This document shows, in pieces, positions 21,188 to 29,623 of a DNA stretch of 32,782 nt. The stretch's first letter is position 1. Each line of letters opens with the position of its first letter. Source of the DNA: UBA7960 sp964348755 (GTDB taxonomy: Bacteria; Bacteroidota; Bacteroidia; Bacteroidales; UBA7960); assembly GCA_964348755.1 (NCBI GenBank), contig CAYGDW010000025.1:1-32782 (forward strand). Reading direction: 5' to 3'. The translations under genes and the position numbers were made by a program. The notes under the pieces are model-generated. The model worked only from the letters and a program-made list of their open reading frames with translations. It was not told the origin of the DNA and did no database searches.

Positions 21188-21484
21188 TCAATAGCCGGCA
21201 GGCTTTTCATCTATATTATTTTGAAAAACCAGTCCGAGTTTTTGCATTTCCGAAAGGTGTTCCTGCACGTGGTGCTGGCACTGGTCGAGTGTTACATCAT
21301 ATTCAAGCAGTAAGACATTGCAAATGGCCTTCAGGTCGAGCGGTGTTTCGAGCAGTTCCCAGATACGGGTGGCAACCGGATTTAGCGAAAAGTATTTTCC
21401 CTGCTGTATGTCCATCATTACCAGCTGGTCGTGCAGGGCGCCTGAGATGGTTTCGGGGTTTCTTGAATAAGTTGATTCGTTCAT
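21188..21484 (-). CDS. PqqD family protein (lasso B1, leader-recognition RRE)
   Basis: A 98-aa protein with the PqqD fold signature: GALHDQLVMMDIQQGKYFSLNPVATRIWELLETP at 15-48, then a helical C-terminus that ends LSEMQKLGLVF. These proteins bind the leader of a RiPP precursor through a winged-helix domain and deliver it to the peptidase. It directly precedes the B2-like gene on the same strand. In the lasso system the expected ligand is an aromatic-xx-Pro leader like that of the 46-aa frame at 9800-9940. No catalytic residue is expected. A 145-bp gap upstream holds no supported gene. Confidence 0.85.
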   Translation of the reverse strand: MNESTYSRNPETISGALHDQLVMMDIQQGKYFSLNPVATRIWELLETPLDLKAICNVLLLEYDVTLDQCQHHVQEHLSEMQKLGLVFQNNIDEKPAGY

Positions 21485-21629
21485 TACGCAAAAGGATTGA
21501 AAAGTGTTTATTCATTAAGCTGGCAGAAGCGGTTTTGTGGGTTCCGGCATTCAGCACCTCCTTCCAACTCCCTTCACAGGTTTCCGGCCGCTATCCGCTT
21601 ATTCTCTTAAGTATCTCAATTCTCTTAAA

Positions 21630-22388
21630 TTACTTTTTTATAAGCTTTGCCTGTATTATTCCAGCGTATTCGTAAATGGCGCGGTCGGTAAGGTTTATGT
21701 TTTCGGGGCTTGGCAACCACCATATGTTTAGGGCGGTGGGGCTTTTTTTTATGCTGTGGTGAGTGGGGGCGGGTATCGGGTTGAGGCCGGCTTTACGAAA
21801 CCAAATCATGGCACGGGGTATATGAGTGGCGGTGCTTACAATGATAAGGGGGTTTTGGTTTCCAAATTTTTGGAGGTAAGCCATTGCTTCCTGGCGGGTG
21901 TTTTCGGGTTGGGGTATGGTATCCATGCTTAGTGCATCAACGCCCATAAGCAGTGCGGTTTGGTACATTACTTCTGCATTGCTGACGGGGTCTTTTCCGG
22001 GGAATCCTGAAAGAATAAGTTTACTTTGCGGGTGTTGTCGTTGTATTCTTATGCCTTCAACCAGGCGTGCCAGCGCACCGACCGACAGCTGGTTATTGGC
22101 CGGCAGGCGGGCATCGGAGGTATGGCCTCCGCCCAGCACCAGAATATGCAGGGGGTGGTTGGCACTTGGAGCAACCTTTGCGGTAAGAGGCTCATAACGG
22201 TTTTCGAGCGCGCTGATCATCAGTCGGGGCAGAGGCCCGGTGCTGGCCAGCATCAACCCGACCAGGGCAATTCTGAGCACCCACCGGGCAGCAATCCTTT
22301 TTCCACGAAAGTGAAGAAAAAATGCCACTGCAAGCACCAGCCAGAATATTGGCATTACCGTAAGGAGTGATTTGATTAAACCTGGCAC
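21630..22388 (-). CDS. YdcF/ElyC family (DUF218) membrane protein
   Basis: A 252-aa protein. Two N-terminal transmembrane helices (about 8-28 and 35-58) precede a soluble DUF218 domain with LHILVLGGGH (79-88), LSVGALARLVEGI, LILSGFPGKDPVSNAEVM, ENTRQEA and IIVSTATHIPRAMIWFRKAG. Relatives (SanA, ElyC, YdcF) act in envelope or undecaprenyl-linked polymer metabolism, but the reaction is not firmly known. Placed 20 bases downstream of the CapD-type dehydratase gene, so probably cotranscribed and involved in the same surface-polymer pathway. Confidence 0.85.
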   Translation of the reverse strand: MPGLIKSLLTVMPIFWLVLAVAFFLHFRGKRIAARWVLRIALVGLMLASTGPLPRLMISALENRYEPLTAKVAPSANHPLHILVLGGGHTSDARLPANNQLSVGALARLVEGIRIQRQHPQSKLILSGFPGKDPVSNAEVMYQTALLMGVDALSMDTIPQPENTRQEAMAYLQKFGNQNPLIIVSTATHIPRAMIWFRKAGLNPIPAPTHHSIKKSPTALNIWWLPSPENINLTDRAIYEYAGIIQAKLIKK

Positions 22389-22408
22389 TGAGAATGAACT
22401 GGTGGTGG

Positions 22409-24373
22409 TTAATGTTGACTGGTTGCCGGGTTTTGTTTTACATCGAGGGCTTCGTAAACCGAGTTGTTCGAAATATACTCTGGCACCATTTGCTTTAACT
22501 TGGCAACAAGTTCGAGATTGTTGCAGGTTTCGAGGGTTTTTTCAAGCGTTTTCAGGTGGCGTAGTATTTCTGAATGATTATAACTGGTAACCTTGACGCG
22601 CATAATCTTGGGGTGGTGTGTTGATAAGGTGTTTTCGCTGCTGCACAACAGCTCTTCATAAAGTTTTTCGCCGGGTCGTAGGCCTATTTCCTGTATTTCA
22701 ATGTCTTTGCCGGGTGAGAGGCCGGCCAATTGAATCATGCGGCGGGCAAGGTCAATAATTTTTACTGGTTCACCCATATCGAACACGAAGACTTCGTTGT
22801 CGTGGCCCAGGGTGCCGGCTTCGAGCACCAGGCTGCAGGCCTCGGGTATCATCATGAAGTAGCGGGTTATTTCGGGGTGGGTAATGGTAAGGGGGCCACC
22901 TTTTTCTATTTGTTTTCGAAACAGTGGAATAACCGATCCGTTGCTGTCTAATACGTTGCCGAAGCGGGTTGTTATAAACTGGGTTGAGGCTGAAACGATG
23001 CTTTGCACATAGATTTCGGCCAGTCGTTTTGTGGCGCCCATAACATTTGTTGGGTTCACTGCCTTGTCGGTGGATATCATCACAAACTTTTTGGCTCGGT
23101 ATTTCGTGGCCATATCGGCTACAATCCGTGTGCCCATCACATTAACGCAAACAGCCTCGTAGGGGTTTTCTTCCATAAGCGGCACATGCTTATAAGCGGC
23201 GGCATGATACACCAAATCGGGCTTAAAGGTGTCAAAGAGCCTTTCTATTCGTTGGTGGTCGCGCACATTGCCCACCTCAAACTTTGCAAGATAGGCCTTG
23301 GTTTTGAGATCAGGGGAGTGGTTTATCTCGGACTGGAGGTCGTAGAGGGCCGATTCGGCCTGGTCAAAAAGGATGACCATGGCGGGTTTGTAAGTAACCA
23401 CCTGCCTTGCCAGCTCTGAGCCGATGCTGCCTGCGGCGCCTGTAATAAGCACCACCTTGCCTTCAATGTCGCGTGCCACGTGTTCTACGCCCAGACTTAT
23501 GGGGAGGCGCTCGAGCAGCTCTTCTATGCGCACCCGCCTGAGCTGGGCAGCGCTAAGGCGGCCATTGACCCAGTCGCGCACGGGAGGCATAACCCTCATT
23601 TCGAGGTGCAGCTTAAGGCCCTCTTCCAACAGCTCGCGACGGCGGTTAACCCCCAGGTTCTGCACGGCAATAATAAACATATCGACACAAGTTCTTTCAA
23701 TAAACTTTTGGGTAAGCGCTTCGGCAGGAAGCACAACCGGTGCTCCGTTGAGCATCTTGCCGGTTTTTGATGGGCTGTCATCGACAAAGGCCACTACCTG
23801 ATAATCGATTTGAGCATCCTGCAGCAATGCGCCACAGGTAGCGACACCAGCGCTGCCTGCTCCAAAAATGATAAACCGCCGCTTTATTCTGGAGCTAGAT
23901 TTTGCCAGCCTGTTAAATACATGCCTGATGGCAATGCGGCTACCGGTAAGCACGAAAAATGATAGCAAAAAGTGAATGACTAATGTGTTATAACGCCCCG
24001 AGAAGTCGATGCCGAACCACTTCAGGTCGAAAATTAAAGCGGTTAAAAGCAATACTGCAAAGGCCGAACCGGTTGCTTTAAACACCCTTGTAATCTCGTG
24101 AAACCCTGTATGCCTGATAACCCCGATATACGATCGGTATAAAATTATGAAAAAGGCATAAACAAAGGTTGCAAGCACTGCATATACAGCCACCACATCG
24201 ACCCTGTATAGCGATAGTTGAAGATTTAAGCGTATGCCATAAGCCACAAAAAAGGCGAAGAAAATGGCTGAAATATCGAAGCCCAGCACATACCAGCTTG
24301 GCAAAAAATGGTTTGCATACCGGCTGTAAACCTTCATCAGTAATTTGTATATCTGGTCGTTAATGCGTTCCAT
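22409..24373 (-). CDS. Membrane nucleoside-diphosphate-sugar 4,6-dehydratase (CapD/PglF type)
   Basis: A 654-aa protein of the FlaA1/CapD family. Four N-terminal transmembrane helices (about 25-145) are followed by a CoA-binding-like Rossmann segment with FGAGSAGVATCGALL (172-185) and a C-terminal SDR domain with ITGAAGSIGSELARQ, YHAAAYKHVPLMEENP, and STDKAVNPTNVMGATKRLAE, which carries the substituted catalytic residues of the extended membrane dehydratases. Family role: removal of water from a UDP-HexNAc to give the 4-keto-6-deoxy sugar, the first step towards bacillosamine-like or 2,4-diamino sugars. The aminotransferase for the next step lies 97 bases upstream. Confidence 0.9.
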   Translation of the reverse strand: MERINDQIYKLLMKVYSRYANHFLPSWYVLGFDISAIFFAFFVAYGIRLNLQLSLYRVDVVAVYAVLATFVYAFFIILYRSYIGVIRHTGFHEITRVFKATGSAFAVLLLTALIFDLKWFGIDFSGRYNTLVIHFLLSFFVLTGSRIAIRHVFNRLAKSSSRIKRRFIIFGAGSAGVATCGALLQDAQIDYQVVAFVDDSPSKTGKMLNGAPVVLPAEALTQKFIERTCVDMFIIAVQNLGVNRRRELLEEGLKLHLEMRVMPPVRDWVNGRLSAAQLRRVRIEELLERLPISLGVEHVARDIEGKVVLITGAAGSIGSELARQVVTYKPAMVILFDQAESALYDLQSEINHSPDLKTKAYLAKFEVGNVRDHQRIERLFDTFKPDLVYHAAAYKHVPLMEENPYEAVCVNVMGTRIVADMATKYRAKKFVMISTDKAVNPTNVMGATKRLAEIYVQSIVSASTQFITTRFGNVLDSNGSVIPLFRKQIEKGGPLTITHPEITRYFMMIPEACSLVLEAGTLGHDNEVFVFDMGEPVKIIDLARRMIQLAGLSPGKDIEIQEIGLRPGEKLYEELLCSSENTLSTHHPKIMRVKVTSYNHSEILRHLKTLEKTLETCNNLELVAKLKQMVPEYISNNSVYEALDVKQNPATSQH

Positions 24374-24470
24374 TTAAAGTAATTAGGGGTGAGGGTTAAA
24401 GTCTGGCCGTAAATTTAACCTAAAATACCGAATATTGGTCAGGAAATGTACGGGTATTTATTAACAATTT

Positions 24471-25664
24471 TTAAGAAAGGGTTAGCATCTTTTTCAGGAT
24501 AACAGCCACGCGATCCTTTTGGTTTTCAGTAAGGTTTGAACCAGAGGGCAGGCAGAGTCCGTTTTCGAAAAGGGTTTCGGCCACTTTTGCCCCGAAGTAT
24601 GGGTTTTGTTCAAAAACGGGTTGCAGGTGCATTGGTTTCCACAATGGTCTCGATTCAATGTTTTGAGATTCAAGGGCCATTCTTATGTGTTCGCGGGTAA
24701 TGCCCCCTTTCTGGGCGGGGTTTACCATAATGGTTGTAAGCCAGCGGTTTGAGAAGTAGCCTGTTGGTTCGTGCAGGAAGGTGATTCCGGGCACGCCTGC
24801 AAGCATTTCATAATAGAACAGGTAATTATCGCGTCGTTGGTTTATTCTATGGTTGAGCACCTGCATTTGTCCCCGCCCAATGCCAGCCAGCACATTGCTC
24901 ATGCGGTAGTTGTAACCAATGTGGCTATGCTGGTAGTGCGGGGCGGGGTCGCGGGCCTGAGTGGCCAGAAAGCGTGCCTTCTGTACCAGGGCTTCATTGG
25001 CCGAGAGCAATGCTCCGCCGCCGCTGGTTGTAATAATTTTGTTTCCGTTGAACGAAAGTATGCCTATGGTGCCAAAGGTGCCACAATGGCGGCCGTTTAT
25101 GTGTGAACCAAGTGCTTCGGCAGCATCTTCAATTACCGGGATGTCATATTTTGCGGCCAGTGCAAGTATTTCGGCAATCCTGGCGGGCATGCCGTAGAGG
25201 TGAACGGGGATTATGGCTTTTGGGCGTTGGGCGTTGGCATTTAACTTTTTGAGGGCAGACTCCAGGGCGTCGGGGCACATGTTCCAGGTATCTGGTTCCG
25301 AGTCAATAAACACTGGTGTGGCACCCAGGTATGCTATGGGGTTTGCGGAAGCCGAAAAAGTAAGGCTTTGGCAAATAACGTGGTCGCCGGCCTGAACACC
25401 AAGCATTATAAGTGCCAGGTGAATGGCTGCCGTGCCGCTGCTGAGGGCTGCAACATGGGCAGCGCCCGTGTATTGCTGCAGGTCGGTTTCGAAGCCATCG
25501 ACATTGGGGCCTAACGGAGCCACCCAGTTGCTTTCGAAAGCCTGCCGTACAAAATCAGCCTCAGCACCACCCATGTGTGGAGAAGAGAGCCAGATTCGAG
25601 GCAAGTCATGGCAGGTTTTACCATACGACTGGTTATCAGGTTGTGATGTCAATGCAAATTGCAA
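24471..25664 (-). CDS. DegT/DnrJ/EryC1 family PLP-dependent sugar aminotransferase (PglE-like)
   Basis: A 397-aa aminotransferase. The motifs are SSPHMGGAE near the N-terminus, SSGTAAIHLAL (75-85), VIEDAAEALG (177-186) and the PLP lysine Lys209 in SFNGNKIITTSGGG, followed by ATQARD.APHYQH..IGYNYRMSN. This family converts a 4-keto-6-deoxy UDP-sugar into the 4-amino sugar with glutamate as donor. Partners in the window are the CapD-type dehydratase (PglF-like) and a PglD-like acetyltransferase. The open frame starts at TTG 25664; a TTG at 25604, just before PRIWLSS, is an alternative because family members usually begin near there. Confidence 0.88.
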   Translation of the reverse strand: MQFALTSQPDNQSYGKTCHDLPRIWLSSPHMGGAEADFVRQAFESNWVAPLGPNVDGFETDLQQYTGAAHVAALSSGTAAIHLALIMLGVQAGDHVICQSLTFSASANPIAYLGATPVFIDSEPDTWNMCPDALESALKKLNANAQRPKAIIPVHLYGMPARIAEILALAAKYDIPVIEDAAEALGSHINGRHCGTFGTIGILSFNGNKIITTSGGGALLSANEALVQKARFLATQARDPAPHYQHSHIGYNYRMSNVLAGIGRGQMQVLNHRINQRRDNYLFYYEMLAGVPGITFLHEPTGYFSNRWLTTIMVNPAQKGGITREHIRMALESQNIESRPLWKPMHLQPVFEQNPYFGAKVAETLFENGLCLPSGSNLTENQKDRVAVILKKMLTLS

Positions 25665-25702
25665 TTATACTGAAAAAAACACTTGTGCAAAGGCTCTGTT
25701 TT

Positions 25703-28183
25703 TCAGGATCGTGCACGCGTTCCGAAAATCCTGGAGTCTAAATAATACAGGAATTTTACCGAAAGACTGTTAATTTGAGGGTCGTCGATAAAGCTTCTGA
25801 AATTATTCAGGTAGCCACGCGTAAGAAAATCCTGCTCTGACTCGATATAATTTTTATAAACGAGGGTCATTTGGCTGCCAGGGGCAAAGTTCCAGGTAAG
25901 GCGCACATCGAAGGTAAACGCGTTGTAGTTTATGTCGTCTTGTTCGGGGATACCATAAAACTCGTCCAGACCTCCGTTGCGCATCAGCAAGAAATAGCGG
26001 TGGGTGTAATCGACCATCGACCAGTAATGGCGAAGAATAAAGCCCACCGACAGGTTGTGCCTGAACATATATGAGCCGTCGAGGGTTTGCTCGGTGGTTG
26101 TAATGTCGCGCATCCCGAAGAAGATGTTTTCGTTATTGAGGAGGCTAACGTAACCTATGTCGTTATTTTCTATCTGGAATTCAATGTTGTAGTTCAGATT
26201 CATTCTGTCGCTGGCCCTGAAATGTGGGCCAAGTTCGAACGCAATTTCGTGCTGGTTATATTCGGAGAATTTCTTTTCGTAACTCACATCTCCGCTCCAA
26301 TATAGTTGCCGTCGGTGGTCGGTCGAAAATCTGGCAAAAAGGTTTATTTCTTTGGCTGTGTTGAAAAACCATCCCGGCACTCGGGGTTCGAAATGGTCTC
26401 TTTCGCCCAGGGGTGAATATTCGATACGGGTAAACAAATGAAACCTGCTTAGAAACAAAGCGCTGATATAGTGCTCAATGTCAAATGCCGCAAAACTGTT
26501 GTTGTGGTACAGCCGTTCGTAACCTGCCGATATTCCGGTGTTAAAGCTGAGCAGTTTCCAGAATGGTTCAAAAATATTATAGCTCAGCGAGGCTCCGTCG
26601 TTTATGAGATTATTTCGCCTCATAAAACCCAAATCGTTCTGGTTGTAGGTATCGTTTACCACATTTCTTCTGAACTGGTACTGCCATTGCCCGCCTACTT
26701 TTCCAATTGCCAGGTTGTACTTATACCCGAACTGGTTATTGTTATTGCGGAAGTATTGCTGGCTTATTGCTCCGGCACCCGATAATCTGAACATTCCGTC
26801 AGGGTTGAGAAATCGGAAGTCGGTACCGGTTACGTTGGCGTTATATCCATCAATAAGGCCAGCCACATTGGTGTTTACCAGGCTGACAAAGGAGTTGTTT
26901 TTGAGGCTTTGGTCGAGTACAACCAGGTTGTAGTTTGTAAAGGGCTGGGTTACCACCTCTCTGGAGTCTCCGGTAATGGGGTTTTCAATTATTGCCCTGG
27001 CCGGGGCAGTCATTGCATTGAACACGCCAATACCCATTCCGCCATCGGTTCGGCCCGAAAGTTTGGAAGCATTAATAAGGCGTGTTTCCATGGGGTTTTG
27101 CCTGATAACTTCGTTAGGGCCGAGGTTGTCGTCGGCCAGGTTGAATCCAGAGGGCCGGGCGCCCACCCTCCTTGAGTAAAACAGGTCGGCTTTGTTGAAC
27201 AACTCGGTGCCTTCGGTAAAAAAAGGCCTTCGTTCAGGATGCCTTATTTCGAAAGGCGATAGGTTTAGCACCATGGCATCAGATTGTACTTGTCCGAAAT
27301 CGGGAATAAGGGTCATATCTAAGGTAAAGCTCTCTGTAATTCCATACTTAACATCGAGTCCGCCATTGATGGTACCTCTCCAACCCTGTCCGGTACCGTT
27401 GTCTTCGAGGTAGGCCGATACATAAGGAAAGAAAAACAGACGCAGCGGGGGGTCAATGTTTTCAATTCCTGTTAATACGCCCTTGCTTGCCAGGGGGTCG
27501 GCAATGCGGCGGTCAACAAAATTCCAGCTTGAGGTTTCGCGGTAGCGCCTGATTTCGCGCCAGAAGTTTATACCCCACCCCTGGTTTCCGTTCGAAGGGA
27601 ATCGCAGGGCAGAGTAGGGAATACGTATTTCGGCCTCCCAGCCGGTGTCGGTAATTCGTGTAGCGCTCATCCACACGGCATCCCAGTTTACATCGCCCAT
27701 GCTAAACCTGCTGCCGGTGCCATGCGAAATATTTATGTCGGTTTGCACACTCGAAGCCGAAACCCTGAACTGAAATCCATAAATACCATCGTTAAAGGGG
27801 TTAATGTCGATCCAGAACTGGTCGGCATTGAGGTGGGCGCCGCGGTCGCGAAGGCCAAGCTCGGTAAGGATCTTTTCAGGCTCCGGGTCGAGCATGCGGG
27901 CTGCAATATACAGGTTGTTGTCGTCGTACATAACCCAAACAAAGGTTTGATAGGTAGCAGGCCGGTCATTGTGCGGCTCATACTGACTAAAATCTGTAAC
28001 AGGCTCTATTAGCTTCCAGGCGGCATCGTTCAATTCGCCATCAATGGTTGGGGGCGAGAGGGTTCTCTGTGTATGGAGCAGCTTTGAGGCCAATGGCTCG
28101 CGGCTGTGTGCCGGAACTGTGGTTGCTATTAAGATTGAAACAGCCGGCAAAAGCAAGAATAAGGTACGGACAAAGGTAGGCAT
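25703..28183 (-). CDS. DUF5916 outer-membrane-type protein with N-terminal CBM9-like domain
   Basis: An 826-aa protein with a signal peptide (about 1-28, ending VPAHS). A CBM9-like beta-sandwich spans about 45-230 (TLSPPTIDGELNDAAWKLIEPVTDF, then WVMYDDNNLYIAARMLD). A DUF5916 domain (about 235-826) follows, rich in alternating aromatic strands and ending with LYYLDSRIFG. Such proteins are secreted or outer-membrane beta-rich proteins of Bacteroidota, with no known catalysis. It lies 38 bases upstream of the aminotransferase gene in the same direction and may thus be transcribed with the sugar genes. Its presence in a sugar locus could mean a surface glycan-binding or export role; that is inference. 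Confidence 0.85.
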   Translation of the reverse strand: MPTFVRTLFLLLPAVSILIATTVPAHSREPLASKLLHTQRTLSPPTIDGELNDAAWKLIEPVTDFSQYEPHNDRPATYQTFVWVMYDDNNLYIAARMLDPEPEKILTELGLRDRGAHLNADQFWIDINPFNDGIYGFQFRVSASSVQTDINISHGTGSRFSMGDVNWDAVWMSATRITDTGWEAEIRIPYSALRFPSNGNQGWGINFWREIRRYRETSSWNFVDRRIADPLASKGVLTGIENIDPPLRLFFFPYVSAYLEDNGTGQGWRGTINGGLDVKYGITESFTLDMTLIPDFGQVQSDAMVLNLSPFEIRHPERRPFFTEGTELFNKADLFYSRRVGARPSGFNLADDNLGPNEVIRQNPMETRLINASKLSGRTDGGMGIGVFNAMTAPARAIIENPITGDSREVVTQPFTNYNLVVLDQSLKNNSFVSLVNTNVAGLIDGYNANVTGTDFRFLNPDGMFRLSGAGAISQQYFRNNNNQFGYKYNLAIGKVGGQWQYQFRRNVVNDTYNQNDLGFMRRNNLINDGASLSYNIFEPFWKLLSFNTGISAGYERLYHNNSFAAFDIEHYISALFLSRFHLFTRIEYSPLGERDHFEPRVPGWFFNTAKEINLFARFSTDHRRQLYWSGDVSYEKKFSEYNQHEIAFELGPHFRASDRMNLNYNIEFQIENNDIGYVSLLNNENIFFGMRDITTTEQTLDGSYMFRHNLSVGFILRHYWSMVDYTHRYFLLMRNGGLDEFYGIPEQDDINYNAFTFDVRLTWNFAPGSQMTLVYKNYIESEQDFLTRGYLNNFRSFIDDPQINSLSVKFLYYLDSRIFGTRARS

Positions 28184-28248
28184 TGTGTAATTTGGGTGTT
28201 ATGATGATAGATTTTTGAATGAAATGATATGGCATAAAAAAGGGATGC

Positions 28249-28256
28249 CAAAGTTA
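28249..28256 (-). promoter_or_regulatory. -7 element TAACTTTG upstream of the DUF5916 gene
   Basis: A TAnnTTTG match on the minus strand, 65 bases before the start of the DUF5916 gene. A TTTG occurs further upstream (28275-28272) but with only about 15 bases spacing, short of the usual 18-21. Confidence 0.4.
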
Positions 28257-28456
28257 CAAAAAGCTAACACACAAATGGCCGTGTTGTTTGCTTGCAACGG
28301 GGGTATAGGGCATGGGGCTTCGCTTCCCCGCTGCCTCGATGCAGGCTGTCTGCCTATTACTCTTCTCTTTCGCCACCAAAGCCCAAAGGTAAAAGGTTAA
28401 AAACTAAAAACTAACTGTTGACTAACCCGCAAAAGAGGGATTCAGTGGCTTAGTTT

Positions 28457-28690
28457 TTACTGTTTGTTTTGTACTTTCTTTTCGGGGACACCCACCACCA
28501 GCGAATTTTTGGGCATTGCTCCTATGACTATGGCCTGCCCCCCCAACGATGGTGTTGCGTCCAATACGGGTATTTTGCCTGGTTGCGGCACCTATGCCAA
28601 CCTCAACGCACTCTTCGGAAGTGGTGGGTTAGAGCGTTTGCGTTTGTAGCATTTGAAGGAGCTATAGGAGATGTTGAACAACAAGGCAGC
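28457..28690 (-). pseudogene. Degenerate 3' fragment of a hexapeptide acyltransferase (NeuD/PglD type)
   Basis: On the minus strand one frame gives TSEECVEVGIGAATRQNTRI followed by GRNTIVGG, and after a shift at a G7 run (C's at 28538-28544) the next frame gives QAIVIGAMPKNSLVVGVPEK and runs to a stop at 28457. Joined together they read as the left-handed beta-helix end of a sugar O- or N-acyltransferase. A further break lies upstream around 28620-28630, beyond which only scraps such as SPIAPSNAT remain. There is no N-terminal part. It lies 24 bases downstream of an intact acetyltransferase gene of the same broad family, so it is either a decayed second copy or the tail of a gene replaced by recombination. 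Confidence 0.7.
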
Positions 28691-28713
28691 AAAATGTTGC
28701 CACCTTTGCTTTC

Positions 28714-29373
28714 TCAGAATAGCTGTTTTGGTAGGGCAATAACCCTTTCCTTGTGCCGGTAGAAAACAGTGCTATCATCGGCCACATGCTGGTCGAGAAT
28801 CATGCCGGCGGCAATCTTGTTTCGGTGCCCCACCCTGATTCCGGGAATGGTGGCGCTGTTGATTCCAAACAAATTCTCGTCGCCGATGGTTGTGAAACCA
28901 GAAAAACAAACATTTGGGCTTAGCAAGTTAAACCTTCCTATGCGGGAGTCGTGGCCTATACTACAGCGGGCATTAATCAGGGTAAAATCGCCAACTACCA
29001 CATTTGGGCCAATATTGGCATTAGGGGCGATGATTACGCCATGCCCAAGGGAGGCTGACTCTGACAGATAAATTTCAGGATGAACAAAAGAAGCAAAACG
29101 CGCTCCTTCGGCCAGGAGTTTTTCTGTGATGCTTCGACGGTACTTCAGATTGGCTATACCAATAAGGTATTCAGCATCATGTATCACCTTATGTGTGGTA
29201 ATGTGCCCCTGAAAAGGCGCTTTGAAGCGGTATTGGTTATAGCTGTCGGGGTTGTCGTCGATCAGTCCAATGACTTCCATCTTCGGGCCGCTGCCTTTTT
29301 TACGACTGTAGCGGATATATTCTTCAATTTCTGCGGCATGCCCTCCGGCGCCGACTATAATTATTTTTTGCAT
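28714..29373 (-). CDS. Acetyltransferase of the NeuD/PglD type (sugar N- or O-acetylation)
   Basis: A 219-aa protein. An N-terminal Rossmann-like domain (IIIVGAGGHAAEIEEYI, residues 3-19) is followed by a left-handed beta-helix of hexapeptide repeats (about 105-200: LGHGVIIAPNANIGPNVVVGDFTLI, CSIGHDSRIGRF). This architecture is that of the PglD and NeuD N-acetyltransferases, which acetylate the 4-amino group of UDP-4-amino sugars or sialic acid precursors. It fits the third step of a bacillosamine-like pathway after the dehydratase and aminotransferase. The C-terminal end (ADDSTVFYRHKERVIALPK) lacks the usual VVGVPAK ending, which occurs instead in the pseudogene fragment just downstream. Confidence 0.85.
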   Translation of the reverse strand: MQKIIIVGAGGHAAEIEEYIRYSRKKGSGPKMEVIGLIDDNPDSYNQYRFKAPFQGHITTHKVIHDAEYLIGIANLKYRRSITEKLLAEGARFASFVHPEIYLSESASLGHGVIIAPNANIGPNVVVGDFTLINARCSIGHDSRIGRFNLLSPNVCFSGFTTIGDENLFGINSATIPGIRVGHRNKIAAGMILDQHVADDSTVFYRHKERVIALPKQLF

Positions 29374-29623
29374 GTAAGGTTCATTGATTTGTTTTGTTGC
29401 ACAAGGTTTTGCCGTTGGGGTGCTTAGTCTGCCCCCTTTCAGGCCTCAAACGCATTACAGCCAAAATCATTATTGCTCTGCCGGGCTGAAAGCCCAATTT
29501 ATTGCAGCCAAGGGGCAACGCCCTATGTAAAAAATTAAGTGAATATTATAACGCTCTGAAAGAGCGGATTAAAATTCCGGGTAGAAAATTAAGCACCCCC
29601 CTATTATAACCCCCAACTCTTGT
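29374..29623. repeat. Intergenic cluster of dispersed short hairpin repeats
   Basis: The gap contains two short perfect hairpins with GAA loops, GGGCT-GAA-AGCCC (29483-29495) and CGCTCT-GAA-AGAGCG (29552-29566), and an AGGGGCAACGCCCT motif (29510-29523). Such (GGG)CTGAAAG(CCC) units are dispersed in intergenic regions of Bacteroidota. No gene is seen. Confidence 0.55.

Noticed and set aside
21303..21557. 84-aa minus-strand frame overlapping the PqqD gene, considered as a RiPP precursor
   Set aside because: Most of it is an out-of-frame shadow of the PqqD gene and its N-terminus lacks a lasso leader pattern.
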